A stretch of DNA of 64,000 nucleotides from Paenibacillus sp. LHD-38. Its GTDB lineage: Bacteria > Bacillota > Bacilli > Paenibacillales > Paenibacillaceae. Each line of letters opens with the position of its first letter. Within the stretch, counting starts at the first letter, position 1. Below are positions 27,628 to 33,890 of this stretch, piece by piece. The notes under the pieces were generated by a model. That model did no database searches. It saw only the letters and a list, made by a program, of their open reading frames with translations, and was not told the DNA's origin. The position numbers were made by a program, and so were the translations under genes. The stretch covers positions 1 through 64,000 of the forward strand of contig NZ_JAVIFU010000010.1 of NCBI RefSeq assembly GCF_031157315.1. Reading direction: 5' to 3'.

Positions 27628-27651
27628 AGTACATTAAGCTCAGAAAGGACA

Positions 27652-28641
27652 ATGTCTGTGTTATATCTCGGCGATGAACATATTCGTGCGATTGGTCTGA
27701 ACTGGAAAGAGCTTGTTGACAGCATGGAGGCGGCCGTAAGAATTATGGATTCGGGGGACTATACGCAGCCAATTAAACCTTACCTGCGGTACCATCATCC
27801 AGCTAACCGAATCATAGCCATGCCCGCTTACGTCGGCGGCAGCGTGCAAACCGCCGGCATCAAATGGATCGCCAGCTTCCCGGGCAATATCGATGCCGGC
27901 TTGCCGCGCGCGCACAGCATCACCCTGCTAAACGACGCCAAAACCGGCATTCCTTACGCGATGCTGAATACGACGCTGCCAAGCGCCGCCCGAACCGCAG
28001 CCGTCAGCGGCCTGCTCATCCGTCATTACTTGCAAGCGCAAAGCAATGAACGGAAAATGACGCTGGGCATTATCGGGTTTGGGCCTGTAGGCAGGCTTCA
28101 CTATGAGATGTGCTGCCGATTATTCGGTGAACGTCTCGCAAACGTTTATCTTTACGATATAAGGGGCTGCGATCTGGAAAGCTCCGATCTCAGCAGCGCG
28201 GATGCCGAGCTTCGCAGCCGTACGCATCTCGCCGACAGCTGGCAGCATGTTTATAAGGAGTGCGACCTCGTTATTACCTGCACGGTGAGCAAAGAACGTT
28301 ATATTGATTGCCCGCCATCAGCGGGCAGCCTTCTGCTTGACGTATCCTTACGGGATTTCAAATCAGAGGCTATAGGCGGTATCCAAGCGATTGTCGTCGA
28401 TGATTGGGATGAGGTTTGCCGTGAAAATACCGATATCGAGCTGCTGCACCTTCAGCGCGGTTTAACCAAAGACCAAACCATGTCTTTGACTGATGTGGTA
28501 TGCCGCAGTGCCTTGACGGCCATGCCAAGCGATGAACCCGTATTATTTTGCCCGATGGGGATGGCCGTATTCGACATGGCACTGGCTGAGCATTTCGTAA
28601 GACGCGCAAAAACGCTCCAAATCGGATTACAGCTCAGATGA
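27652..28641 (+). CDS. sbnB: SbnB-like ACEGA dehydrogenase (ornithine-cyclodeaminase fold)
   Basis: 329-residue NAD-dependent enzyme of the ornithine cyclodeaminase/mu-crystallin family. LGIIGFGPVGRLHYEM is the dinucleotide-binding loop; KWIASFPGNIDAGLPRAHS and SAARTAAVSGLL are typical SbnB segments. SbnB oxidises ACEGA to release L-2,3-diaminopropionate and 2-oxoglutarate. ATG 27652 follows AGAAAGGACA. Last gene of the three-gene cluster; a strong terminator follows. Confidence 0.82.
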   Translation: MSVLYLGDEHIRAIGLNWKELVDSMEAAVRIMDSGDYTQPIKPYLRYHHPANRIIAMPAYVGGSVQTAGIKWIASFPGNIDAGLPRAHSITLLNDAKTGIPYAMLNTTLPSAARTAAVSGLLIRHYLQAQSNERKMTLGIIGFGPVGRLHYEMCCRLFGERLANVYLYDIRGCDLESSDLSSADAELRSRTHLADSWQHVYKECDLVITCTVSKERYIDCPPSAGSLLLDVSLRDFKSEAIGGIQAIVVDDWDEVCRENTDIELLHLQRGLTKDQTMSLTDVVCRSALTAMPSDEPVLFCPMGMAVFDMALAEHFVRRAKTLQIGLQLR

Positions 28642-28676
28642 CGCCGCTCCTCCGCTCAAAAGTTAGCTAATACGAC

Positions 28677-28717
28677 AAAAAGGATGATGCCGCTTAGAAG
28701 CAGGCATCATCCTTTTT
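28677..28717. terminator. Bidirectional terminator after sbnB
   Basis: AAAAAGGATGATGCC / GGCATCATCCTTTTT perfect 15-bp stem with an 11-base loop, shared with the convergent IDEAL-domain gene. Confidence 0.85.
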
Positions 28718-28759
28718 GCGTTCATGCTATTATGAAGACTCGGTAAACCTGCTTAACGC

Positions 28760-29125
28760 TTAAGCGGATTGTCCCAGTCGGTTTTTAGGGAATGGATACA
28801 CTCTCGAACGGTCTCCAGCCTTACCCGCAGCATCGCTTGCTTTCAGTGAGTTTGTCAGGTCCATGAACCATTCCTCATCCCATGTATCTAATGCCAAGTC
28901 GATTGAATTTTGAAAAACCTGGGCATCATCTAAAGTAATGTCGGAAACGTTTTTGAGCCAAGACGATCTTACGGCAACGATCTTACCAATGACTTCCTCA
29001 TTATCCGATTTCACAACATTTACGGTCACGAACCCTTGCAAAATATCGACCGTTTCAACAAATCCATGAATTAGCTCGCCATCTTTCGTTTTACCTTGTA
29101 CCCAGTCGCTTATGTTGAATTTCAT
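28760..29125 (-). CDS. IDEAL-domain protein
   Basis: 121 residues, cytoplasmic. The C-terminal half has the IDEAL motif form (SIDLALDTWDEEWFMDLTNS), a short helical motif in several Bacillales regulatory proteins. The N-terminal half (about 1-60) looks like a small beta barrel (FNISDWVQGKTKDGELIHGF). Function unknown; not in an obvious operon. Confidence 0.7.
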   Translation of the reverse strand: MKFNISDWVQGKTKDGELIHGFVETVDILQGFVTVNVVKSDNEEVIGKIVAVRSSWLKNVSDITLDDAQVFQNSIDLALDTWDEEWFMDLTNSLKASDAAGKAGDRSRVYPFPKNRLGQSA

Positions 29126-29195
29126 CTTCCAACACCACCTATCTCGATTAGTAAGATCACCCGTTAACTGTAACGTTTTTTAATACATTTACGGT

Positions 29196-29227
29196 AAGCG
29201 TAAACGGCTTTCGCCGGCCTTACGTTT
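29196..29227 (+). repeat. Variant/partial REP-like repeat, copy at 29.2 kb
   Basis: AAGCGTAAACGGC-TTTC-GCCGGCCTTACG keeps the left arm of the repeat seen at 14138 but the right arm is replaced by a shorter matching arm, so it folds into a small hairpin. Confidence 0.5.
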
Positions 29228-29384
29228 GATTCCGTATGACATCTTTGTTCTCGATTCCATACTGTAAGTTTAATAGTTACAGTTACATTTGTCAAGTTCT
29301 TCGCCAAAAATTAGACACTTCTCTTCGTAAGGCGGTTTTTCTGATAAAATGATGAAGTCCGATACATAGAGGGGGAAAAAAGAA

Positions 29385-29792
29385 ATGGTCAATTTAGCCG
29401 AAATTAATTACTGGGGAGTTTTGATTGCGACAGTCACGACAATGGTGCTTGGTTTCTTATGGTATTCGCCTGTTTTACTTGGCAATGCGTGGATGAAACA
29501 TCGGGGCCTATCCATGAACGAAATGTCAGGCGGCGGAGCAATGACTTATGTGTTAACGGCTTTAACAGCGCTCGGCGGCTCGTTTATCCTGGCATTAGTG
29601 CTGACACTGACAGACGAACCAACCATAGGGACGGGTCTTGTCGTCGGGCTGCTGATCGGGATTAGCGTAGCTCTGAAAATCGGGATGAATTACTTATTCG
29701 AGGGCCATAAGCTCGGCCTTTACCTGATTACGATAGGTTATCACCTGATCGCTTACGCGATTGCCGGTCTTATTATTGGATGTATGCAGTAA
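29385..29792 (+). CDS. DUF1761 small membrane protein
   Basis: 135 residues with four hydrophobic segments. The N-terminal NYWGVLIATVTTMVLGFLWY and SPVLLGNAWMKHRGLS are typical of DUF1761 integral membrane proteins of unknown function. ATG follows AGAGGGGGAAAAAAGAA. Single-gene unit ended by a hairpin. Confidence 0.8.
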   Translation: MVNLAEINYWGVLIATVTTMVLGFLWYSPVLLGNAWMKHRGLSMNEMSGGGAMTYVLTALTALGGSFILALVLTLTDEPTIGTGLVVGLLIGISVALKIGMNYLFEGHKLGLYLITIGYHLIAYAIAGLIIGCMQ

Positions 29793-29816
29793 TCGATTAG
29801 GCTATTCAATAGAACG

Positions 29817-29885
29817 AGGCGTTATTAGCCAAAGCTAAAGACAAGCAGCTTCAGCCTAATCAGCGACATAACGCCCTTCTATTTA
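29817..29885. terminator. Probable terminator between convergent genes
   Basis: AGGCGTTAT and ATAACGCCC arms separated by about 40 bases with inner pairing, followed by TTCTATTTATTTT. Confidence 0.55.
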
Positions 29886-29898
29886 TTTTGAAGCAAAA

Positions 29899-30135
29899 TT
29901 AGCTCCAGCCCCAAAAGAAGCCGTCTCTCTCCCAAGCAGCCTTTCCCTTATGAAGCTTGCGGAATACCTTCTTCACTTCTTTATCGATCGATTGATTGCC
30001 GTGTTCATTCACATAGATAAACGATTCGCCAAAATGGCTTCTAATATGCTCCACGGCAGCGCTTTGATGCAGAATGCCTTTTTCCTTCAATTCATTCAGC
30101 ATCCAATCCGCAACCTCTTCAGCAGTATGGGACAT
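29899..30135 (-). CDS. DUF6953-like small protein
   Basis: 78 residues: AEEVADWMLNELKEKGILHQ, HIRSHFGESFIYVNEHGN and the Trp-rich end AWERDGFFWGWS are characteristic of a small Bacillales family of unknown function. ATG 30135 follows GGAGGAGTGAGAGCA, so the longer frame upstream is rejected. Cytoplasmic, acidic and basic halves, no cysteines. Confidence 0.75.
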   Translation of the reverse strand: MSHTAEEVADWMLNELKEKGILHQSAAVEHIRSHFGESFIYVNEHGNQSIDKEVKKVFRKLHKGKAAWERDGFFWGWS

Positions 30136-30220
30136 TGCTCTCACTCCTCCACTCGAATAAACGCTGTAACTATAGCACATTTAGGCGTCTTTCTACAATA
30201 TAAGACGAATTCCCCGCTCA

Positions 30221-30274
30221 TTGACAGCCCGTTGTCCATTCCACTATATTATATTTATCACAATTTAATTTTGT
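30221..30274 (+). promoter_or_regulatory. ohrR promoter with OhrR-like operator
   Basis: TTGACA (30221-30226) and TATATT (30245-30250) at 18-base spacing. Just downstream is the palindrome ACAATTTAATTTTGT (30260-30274), resembling the TACAATT-AATTGTA operators of OhrR. It points to autoregulation. Confidence 0.6.
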
Positions 30275-30334
30275 TAAACTTAGCGATCAAGCCAGAAGCC
30301 TCAAAAATTCACCTTCCAAACGGAGGATAACAAC

Positions 30335-30784
30335 ATGGATAGCAACGACATTTTAAAGCTGGACAACCAACTCTGCTTCGCCTTTTACGCCTGCTCTCGT
30401 GAAATCACGAAGCTGTACCGGCCCATGCTGGAGAAAATAGACCTTACCTACACGCAGTATGTTACGATGCTCGCATTATGGGAGCAGGATCACGTAACGG
30501 TAACCGCGCTCGGCAATAAGCTGTATCTCGATTCAGGCACGTTAACGCCCCTGCTCAAGAAGCTTGAAGCGGCCGGTCATCTTACGCGCACACGGGATCG
30601 CAATGACGAACGAAGCGTGCTGGTCGAGCTGACGGAGCAAGGCAGAGCCCTGAAGGAGCAAGCTCTCGATTTCCCTTATCAGCTGGCCTGCAAGCTTGAC
30701 GGCACACCGGAAGATGGGGCTGCCCTGCTTACGCTCATGCATCAGTTTCTTCATAAGATGCAGCAAAGCACGGCCAAGGAGTAA
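30335..30784 (+). CDS. ohrR: Organic-peroxide sensor repressor OhrR (MarR family)
   Basis: 149-residue MarR-type repressor closely matching B. subtilis OhrR: LDNQLCFAFYACSREITKLY with sensing Cys C14, TYTQYVTMLALWE, LYLDSGTLTPLLKKLE (recognition helix) and DRNDERSVLVELT (wing). C20 is an extra Cys not in B. subtilis OhrR, so a two-Cys mode is possible. No ohr peroxidase gene is next to it; a glutathione peroxidase gene 1 kb downstream has a matching operator. Confidence 0.88.
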   Translation: MDSNDILKLDNQLCFAFYACSREITKLYRPMLEKIDLTYTQYVTMLALWEQDHVTVTALGNKLYLDSGTLTPLLKKLEAAGHLTRTRDRNDERSVLVELTEQGRALKEQALDFPYQLACKLDGTPEDGAALLTLMHQFLHKMQQSTAKE

Positions 30785-30829
30785 CAAGCAAATTCATAAA
30801 GTTGAACAAATGAACAGCCGTCATCACCT

Positions 30830-31033
30830 ACCCGGGAGGAATTAGACAATGCTACCGCGACGCAAGTCGCGCTTAATCGGCTCATTCATGCTCATGGCGA
30901 GACGGTTTTTGCTATCCCGGGAGCTTCGAAAATCCATCATGCCGAGCAAAACGTGAAGGCAATGCGTTTTCAGCTGACAGCGGATGAGCTAAGCGAGATC
31001 AACGAGGTTTCACGCTTTGCCGCGTCACGCTAA
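30830..31033 (+). pseudogene. Aldo/keto reductase C-terminal remnant
   Basis: Without a start codon, one frame reads REELDNATATQVALNRLI, FAIPGASKIHHAEQNVKAM and LTADELSEINEVSRF, then TAA. This is the last 65 or so residues of an aldo/keto reductase, including the NADPH-binding PGAS-K segment. The first four-fifths of the gene is missing, so this is a deletion remnant. Confidence 0.75.
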
Positions 31034-31169
31034 GCTCAACTGAACAAATGGTATAACCAATGGAAATGTCTTATTGCGTCGTCCGTCCGCTTCTCGATTC
31101 AAAGCCGTGAGGAAAGGGTATATGAGAATGTAACCTCATATTGGCTAAGAAACGAGAGGAGGGCTCACC

Positions 31170-31661
31170 ATGACGGTGACCATCGGTATTTTCGAGAAGG
31201 AAGAAAGCGTCTTGGAAGCAATCAAAATGTTTCAGGCAGCAGGAACGGATAAACAAAGCCTGCAAATTGTCGTAAAAAACAAGGAGGCTGCTCCGCTGCT
31301 GGCCGGTCAAACCGATATTCCCGTTGATGAAGTCTATGATATTAGGGAAGCTCAGGAACGGGGCGGCGACAGAATCGTGTCTCCTATCGGAGCGGCACCG
31401 CTTGTATCCGATGGGTATGTCGCCGGAGGCGCAGGCGTAGTCGGCGGAAACCCGACCGGCATTGTAACAGGGACGGGCGATCTGGATCATAATACCCGCA
31501 CCAAAAACGTCCTGCTGGATATCGGCATTCAAGGTAAGCATGCCGAGACGGCAGTCGACTCCATTGAGCAGGGACGTTTTCTGCTGGCAGCCGACACGGA
31601 TGACAAGGAAGAAACCAAACGTTTGCTTATCCAAGCTGGCGCTTTCGATGTGATTTATTAA
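31170..31661 (+). CDS. General stress protein YflT-like (GSP17M)
   Basis: 163 residues. The heat-stress-induced YflT domain is visible at the N-terminus (FEKEESVLEAIKMFQAAGTD) with a Gly-rich middle (VAGGAGVVGGNPTGIVTGTG) and a C-terminal repeat of the fold (GIQGKHAETAVDSIEQGRFL). Cytoplasmic stress protein of unknown mechanism, usually under SigB. ATG follows AGAGGAGGGCTCACC. Confidence 0.78.
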   Translation: MTVTIGIFEKEESVLEAIKMFQAAGTDKQSLQIVVKNKEAAPLLAGQTDIPVDEVYDIREAQERGGDRIVSPIGAAPLVSDGYVAGGAGVVGGNPTGIVTGTGDLDHNTRTKNVLLDIGIQGKHAETAVDSIEQGRFLLAADTDDKEETKRLLIQAGAFDVIY

Positions 31662-31680
31662 TCGATATAAAATGGAACGA

Positions 31681-31716
31681 AGGGGTTGTCCGTGTTATAG
31701 GACGGCCTCTTTTTTT
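31681..31716 (+). terminator. Rho-independent terminator
   Basis: AGGGGTTGTCC / GGACGGCCTCT stem and eight T. Confidence 0.8.
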
Positions 31717-31723
31717 TGCGTGA

Positions 31724-31760
31724 TTGACAGCATAATTTAAATTGTGTACAATTAAATTAT
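31724..31760 (+). promoter_or_regulatory. Promoter and OhrR-like operator of the glutathione peroxidase gene
   Basis: TTGACA (31724-31729) and TACAAT (31747-31752) with 17-base spacing. The inverted repeat ATAATTTAAATTGT (31732-31745) / ACAATTAAATTAT (31748-31760) covers the spacer and -10, where a repressor would block polymerase. The ACAATTTAA core is shared with the ohrR operator at 30260. Confidence 0.65.
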
Positions 31761-31796
31761 AAAAAATATATAATTCGGTTATTGGAGGTTTTCATC

Positions 31797-32291
31797 ATGT
31801 CCTTGTACGATATTGAAGTGAAGACGATCAGAGGAGAAGCACAGACCCTCGCCCCTTACAAAGGAAAGGTCATGCTGATCGTAAACACGGCAACGAAATG
31901 CGGCTTCGCGGGTCAGTTCAAGGGTCTCCAAAAGCTTCATGATACGTATAGCAAACAAGGCTTCGCGGTACTAGGCTTTCCATCCTCTCAGTTCGCCAAT
32001 CAAGAGCTCAGCGATAACAGCCAGGTCGCCGAAGCCTGTGAAATTAATTTTGGCGTATCGTTTCCGCTTTACGCAAAAATTGATGTAAACGGCAGCACTG
32101 CGCATCCGCTGTTCCAGCGCCTCACGAATGAAGCGCGCGGTTTTCTTGGCTCAAGGTCGATCAAATGGAATTTCACCAAATTTCTCGTCGATCAGAACGG
32201 TAAAGTATTGAAACGCTTCGGCTCCAAAGATACGCCGGAGAAAATTGAAAGCTATATTCAGAAGCTGCTTAAGGTGCCTACGCACGCTTAA
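31797..32291 (+). CDS. Glutathione-peroxidase-family thiol peroxidase
   Basis: 164-residue cytoplasmic peroxidase of the Cys-GPx type. Catalytic C35 in NTATKCGFAGQF, with Q65 (FPSSQFANQE) and the W and N of SIKWNFTKFLVD completing the tetrad. FPCNQF of many homologues is FPSSQF here. These enzymes reduce hydroperoxides with thioredoxin or low-molecular-weight thiols. ATG 31797 has TTGGAGG nine bases before it. The OhrR-like operator predicts induction by organic peroxides. Confidence 0.85.
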   Translation: MSLYDIEVKTIRGEAQTLAPYKGKVMLIVNTATKCGFAGQFKGLQKLHDTYSKQGFAVLGFPSSQFANQELSDNSQVAEACEINFGVSFPLYAKIDVNGSTAHPLFQRLTNEARGFLGSRSIKWNFTKFLVDQNGKVLKRFGSKDTPEKIESYIQKLLKVPTHA

Positions 32292-32302
32292 GACAAAACG
32301 AA

Positions 32303-32345
32303 CAGCCTAGAACCTTTTACTTAAGTGCTAGGCTGGTATTTTGTT
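32303..32345. terminator. Terminator between convergent genes
   Basis: CAGCCTAG / CTAGGCTG with an inner ACTTAAGT palindrome and GTATTTTGTT tail. Confidence 0.65.
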
Positions 32346-32390
32346 GATATGAGATGCCCGTTTTAGAAAACTCCCTCCGTTTACGTCTTC

Positions 32391-32840
32391 TCACTTCAAT
32401 GCCTCTTGTTCTACCTTTTTCAAAAATTGTTGAACGACCGTATTATTGCTTTTGCTGCTGCTAAGCTTCATCATCGCCCTTCCGACAAAATTAACGCCTC
32501 GATTTTGGCCCTCATAAATAAATTTCGTATGCGAAGCATCGATTTTAATTAACGTAAAAGCAAGAGTTATTTCGAAAGCCTTTCCTAACACAAAGCTGAT
32601 TTCCTTTCGCTTCTTGTTCTCGCCGTCTTCATATGCCAATGTTTCAACCATATAGGTTTCCACGCGTTTGCCTTCGCGGTATTTCTGCTGATGCTTTGCC
32701 CCGACTTCCCATTCCTCCTTCTCAATCAATCGGTGCTCTTCTACTTTCGGCATAATTTTCTTAATGTTTTTATCCAAAAATAGCTCCCACACTTTTTCAA
32801 TATTTGCCTCAATCGTCGTTTCTTCTTTCCACTGGATCAC
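32391..32840 (-). CDS. SRPBCC-family protein
   Basis: 149 residues with the START/SRPBCC ligand-pocket pattern: WKEETTIEANIEKVWELFLD at the start and a C-terminal helix with VVQQFLKKVEQE. Ligand unknown. Its ATG overlaps the stop of the MerR gene (ATGA), so it is the regulator's operon partner. Confidence 0.75.
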   Translation of the reverse strand: MIQWKEETTIEANIEKVWELFLDKNIKKIMPKVEEHRLIEKEEWEVGAKHQQKYREGKRVETYMVETLAYEDGENKKRKEISFVLGKAFEITLAFTLIKIDASHTKFIYEGQNRGVNFVGRAMMKLSSSKSNNTVVQQFLKKVEQEALK

Positions 32841-33181
32841 TCGTTATTCTCCTTCCCTGATGCAAGAAATTGTTCGATCTCTTCAGCCCGAAGACGAAGA
32901 TCTTCGATTTGCTTCTGTATCTTTTCCCTCTTTAATAGCAACATGTCTTCTAAATGCGCGAATGACTCGTCCTCCATCACAGCAATCATTTCTTGTATCG
33001 TAAAACCAAACCCTCTTAATTTAACTAAAAGAATAGCAAGAAAGTAACTTCCATCATCATAGTAGCGATAGCTGTTTTTCGGATCAATGTAAGCAGGCTC
33101 GAGCAATTTAACTTCCGCATAATAGCGCAACGTTTCTTTGCTTATTCCGGTCAACTCTGAAAAATCACTAACCTTATACAT
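32837..33181 (-). CDS. MerR-family transcriptional regulator
   Basis: 114 residues: YKVSDFSELTGISKETLRYY (winged helix-turn-helix start) and SYRYYDDGSYFLAILLVKLR, then a coiled coil (about 75-110). No C-terminal effector domain beyond the dimer helix; the translationally coupled SRPBCC protein might supply ligand sensing. ATG 33181 follows GGAGGACTAAA; the frame continues upstream to 33250 but without a site. Confidence 0.82.
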   Translation of the reverse strand: MYKVSDFSELTGISKETLRYYAEVKLLEPAYIDPKNSYRYYDDGSYFLAILLVKLRGFGFTIQEMIAVMEDESFAHLEDMLLLKREKIQKQIEDLRLRAEEIEQFLASGKENNE

Positions 33182-33199
33182 TTTAGTCCTCCTGCCCCT

Positions 33200-33231
33200 A
33201 TCATAAACCGTGGGGTGCACCACAAGGTCAA
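33200..33231 (-). promoter_or_regulatory. MerR-type promoter with over-long spacer and dyad
   Basis: On the minus strand TTGACC and TATGAT are 20 bases apart, with the dyad GTGG-TGCA-CCCCAC in the spacer. A spacer of 19-20 bases with a centred dyad is the hallmark of MerR-controlled promoters; it stands just before the merR gene, so autoregulation is likely. Confidence 0.6.
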
Positions 33232-33276
33232 CCCGTTCTTTCTGTATCATTCTTTTATTTCCATTTGCTTGGAGGA

Positions 33277-33618
33277 TTAAGACAACTTGGTCGAATATTG
33301 CTCATACGGCAGCCCTAATTGCTTCTCTATGACGAAGATCGCTTCATCAACGCTCACTTCTCTCTCCAGCCGTTCCTCCATATCCTTCAAACGCACCCGC
33401 CCCGCTTTCCATTCCGTTTCTCCCACCAGCAGCGCATAACGAATTCCGCTGCCGGATAACGATGCTAGAATGTTTTCCAACTTTCGCCCGCTCGTATCCA
33501 GCTTCACCCGTACACCGTTAGCGCGCAGCTCGTCAGCCGTCTGCAGCAGTTTCGCCGCGGTTACTCCAATAGGAATGAGAACAACAACATAATCATAGAT
33601 CCCCTTCACATTTTGCAT
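33277..33618 (-). CDS. Free-standing histidyl-tRNA-synthetase-type anticodon-binding domain protein
   Basis: 113 residues that match only the C-terminal anticodon-binding domain of class II HGTP synthetases: YVVVLIPIGVTAAKLLQTAD, NGVRVKLDTSGRKLENILAS, GIRYALLVGETEWKAGRVRL and EREVSVDEAI. The HisRS catalytic core is absent and no neighbouring remnant of it exists, so this is a stand-alone paralogue. It could bind tRNA(His) or act as a regulator, which is inference. ATG 33618 follows AGAGGGG; a TTG at 33627 is in frame. It is preceded by a structured leader with His codons and a terminator. Confidence 0.75.
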   Translation of the reverse strand: MQNVKGIYDYVVVLIPIGVTAAKLLQTADELRANGVRVKLDTSGRKLENILASLSGSGIRYALLVGETEWKAGRVRLKDMEERLEREVSVDEAIFVIEKQLGLPYEQYSTKLS

Positions 33619-33649
33619 CACGATCAATCCCCTCTCGAATTCATGGAAT

Positions 33650-33684
33650 AAAAAAAACGCGCAGGACCTCTTGGTCCTGCGCGC
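33650..33684 (-). terminator. Leader terminator of the HisRS-domain gene
   Basis: GCGCGCAGGACC-AAGA-GGTCCTGCGCG (11-bp GC-rich stem) followed by eight T, 31 bases before the start codon. As it stands in the leader of the gene and not after one, it should act as an attenuator. Confidence 0.9.
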
Positions 33685-33694
33685 ATCGTATGCT

Positions 33695-33755
33695 GCAGGG
33701 AGGCCAACGCGAGAAGCGCTAGCCCACCCTGAATGTTGTTCAGGGGTGCTAACGC
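33695..33755 (-). promoter_or_regulatory. Mutually exclusive leader hairpins (attenuator arms 1-3)
   Basis: Arm 1 (33755-33739, GCGTTAGCACCCCTGAA) pairs with arm 2 (33733-33716, TTCAGGGTGGGCTAGCGC) in a stem of about 16 bp. Arm 2 can instead pair with arm 3 (33710-33695, GCGTTGGCCTCCCTGC): GCTAGCGC with GCGTTGGC and AGGG with CCCT. If arm 3 is free, its CCTGC can pair with GCAGG of the terminator's first arm. So 1:2 gives antitermination and 2:3 gives termination. AGGGTGG also resembles the T-box core, noted as an alternative. Confidence 0.7.
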
Positions 33756-33796
33756 CTAATGAAATGATGAAGCTGATTCAATTGGAATTTGTACAT
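33749..33796 (-). CDS. 15-residue leader peptide with two His codons
   Basis: ATG TAC ... CAT CAT TTC ATT AGG CGT TAG encodes MYKFQLNQLHHFIRR. GAAGGG stands ten bases before the ATG. The two His codons (33769-33764) come five codons before the stop, and the stop codon lies inside arm 1 of the first hairpin. A ribosome waiting at the His codons would leave arm 1 free; one finishing at the stop would cover it. Too short to prove as a gene by coding signal alone. Confidence 0.6.
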   Translation of the reverse strand: MYKFQLNQLHHFIRR

Positions 33797-33827
33797 GATA
33801 CCCAATCCCTTCGACTGAATTAAAGTG

Positions 33828-33856
33828 ATTATAGCGAATCAAAGCTAAACGCGCAA
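33828..33856 (-). promoter_or_regulatory. Promoter of the HisRS-domain gene leader
   Basis: On the minus strand TTGCGC (33856-33851), 17-base spacer, TATAAT (33833-33828). Predicted start near 33821 gives a 200-base leader. Confidence 0.75.
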
Positions 33857-33890
33857 TACCTGCCGGTAAAAGAACGGATTTTAGTGTGTC

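Noticed and set aside
29270..29300. GlnR/TnrA box before the DUF1761 gene
   Set aside because: TGTAA and TTACA half-sites are nine bases apart and not seven.
33695..33755. Firm call of a T-box riboswitch
   Set aside because: AGGGTGGG and the UGGG/C73 fit are suggestive, but the leader before it is about 90 bases, no specifier stem with AG-bulge is visible, and the pairing that displaces the terminator is not the T-box one. Kept only as an alternative.
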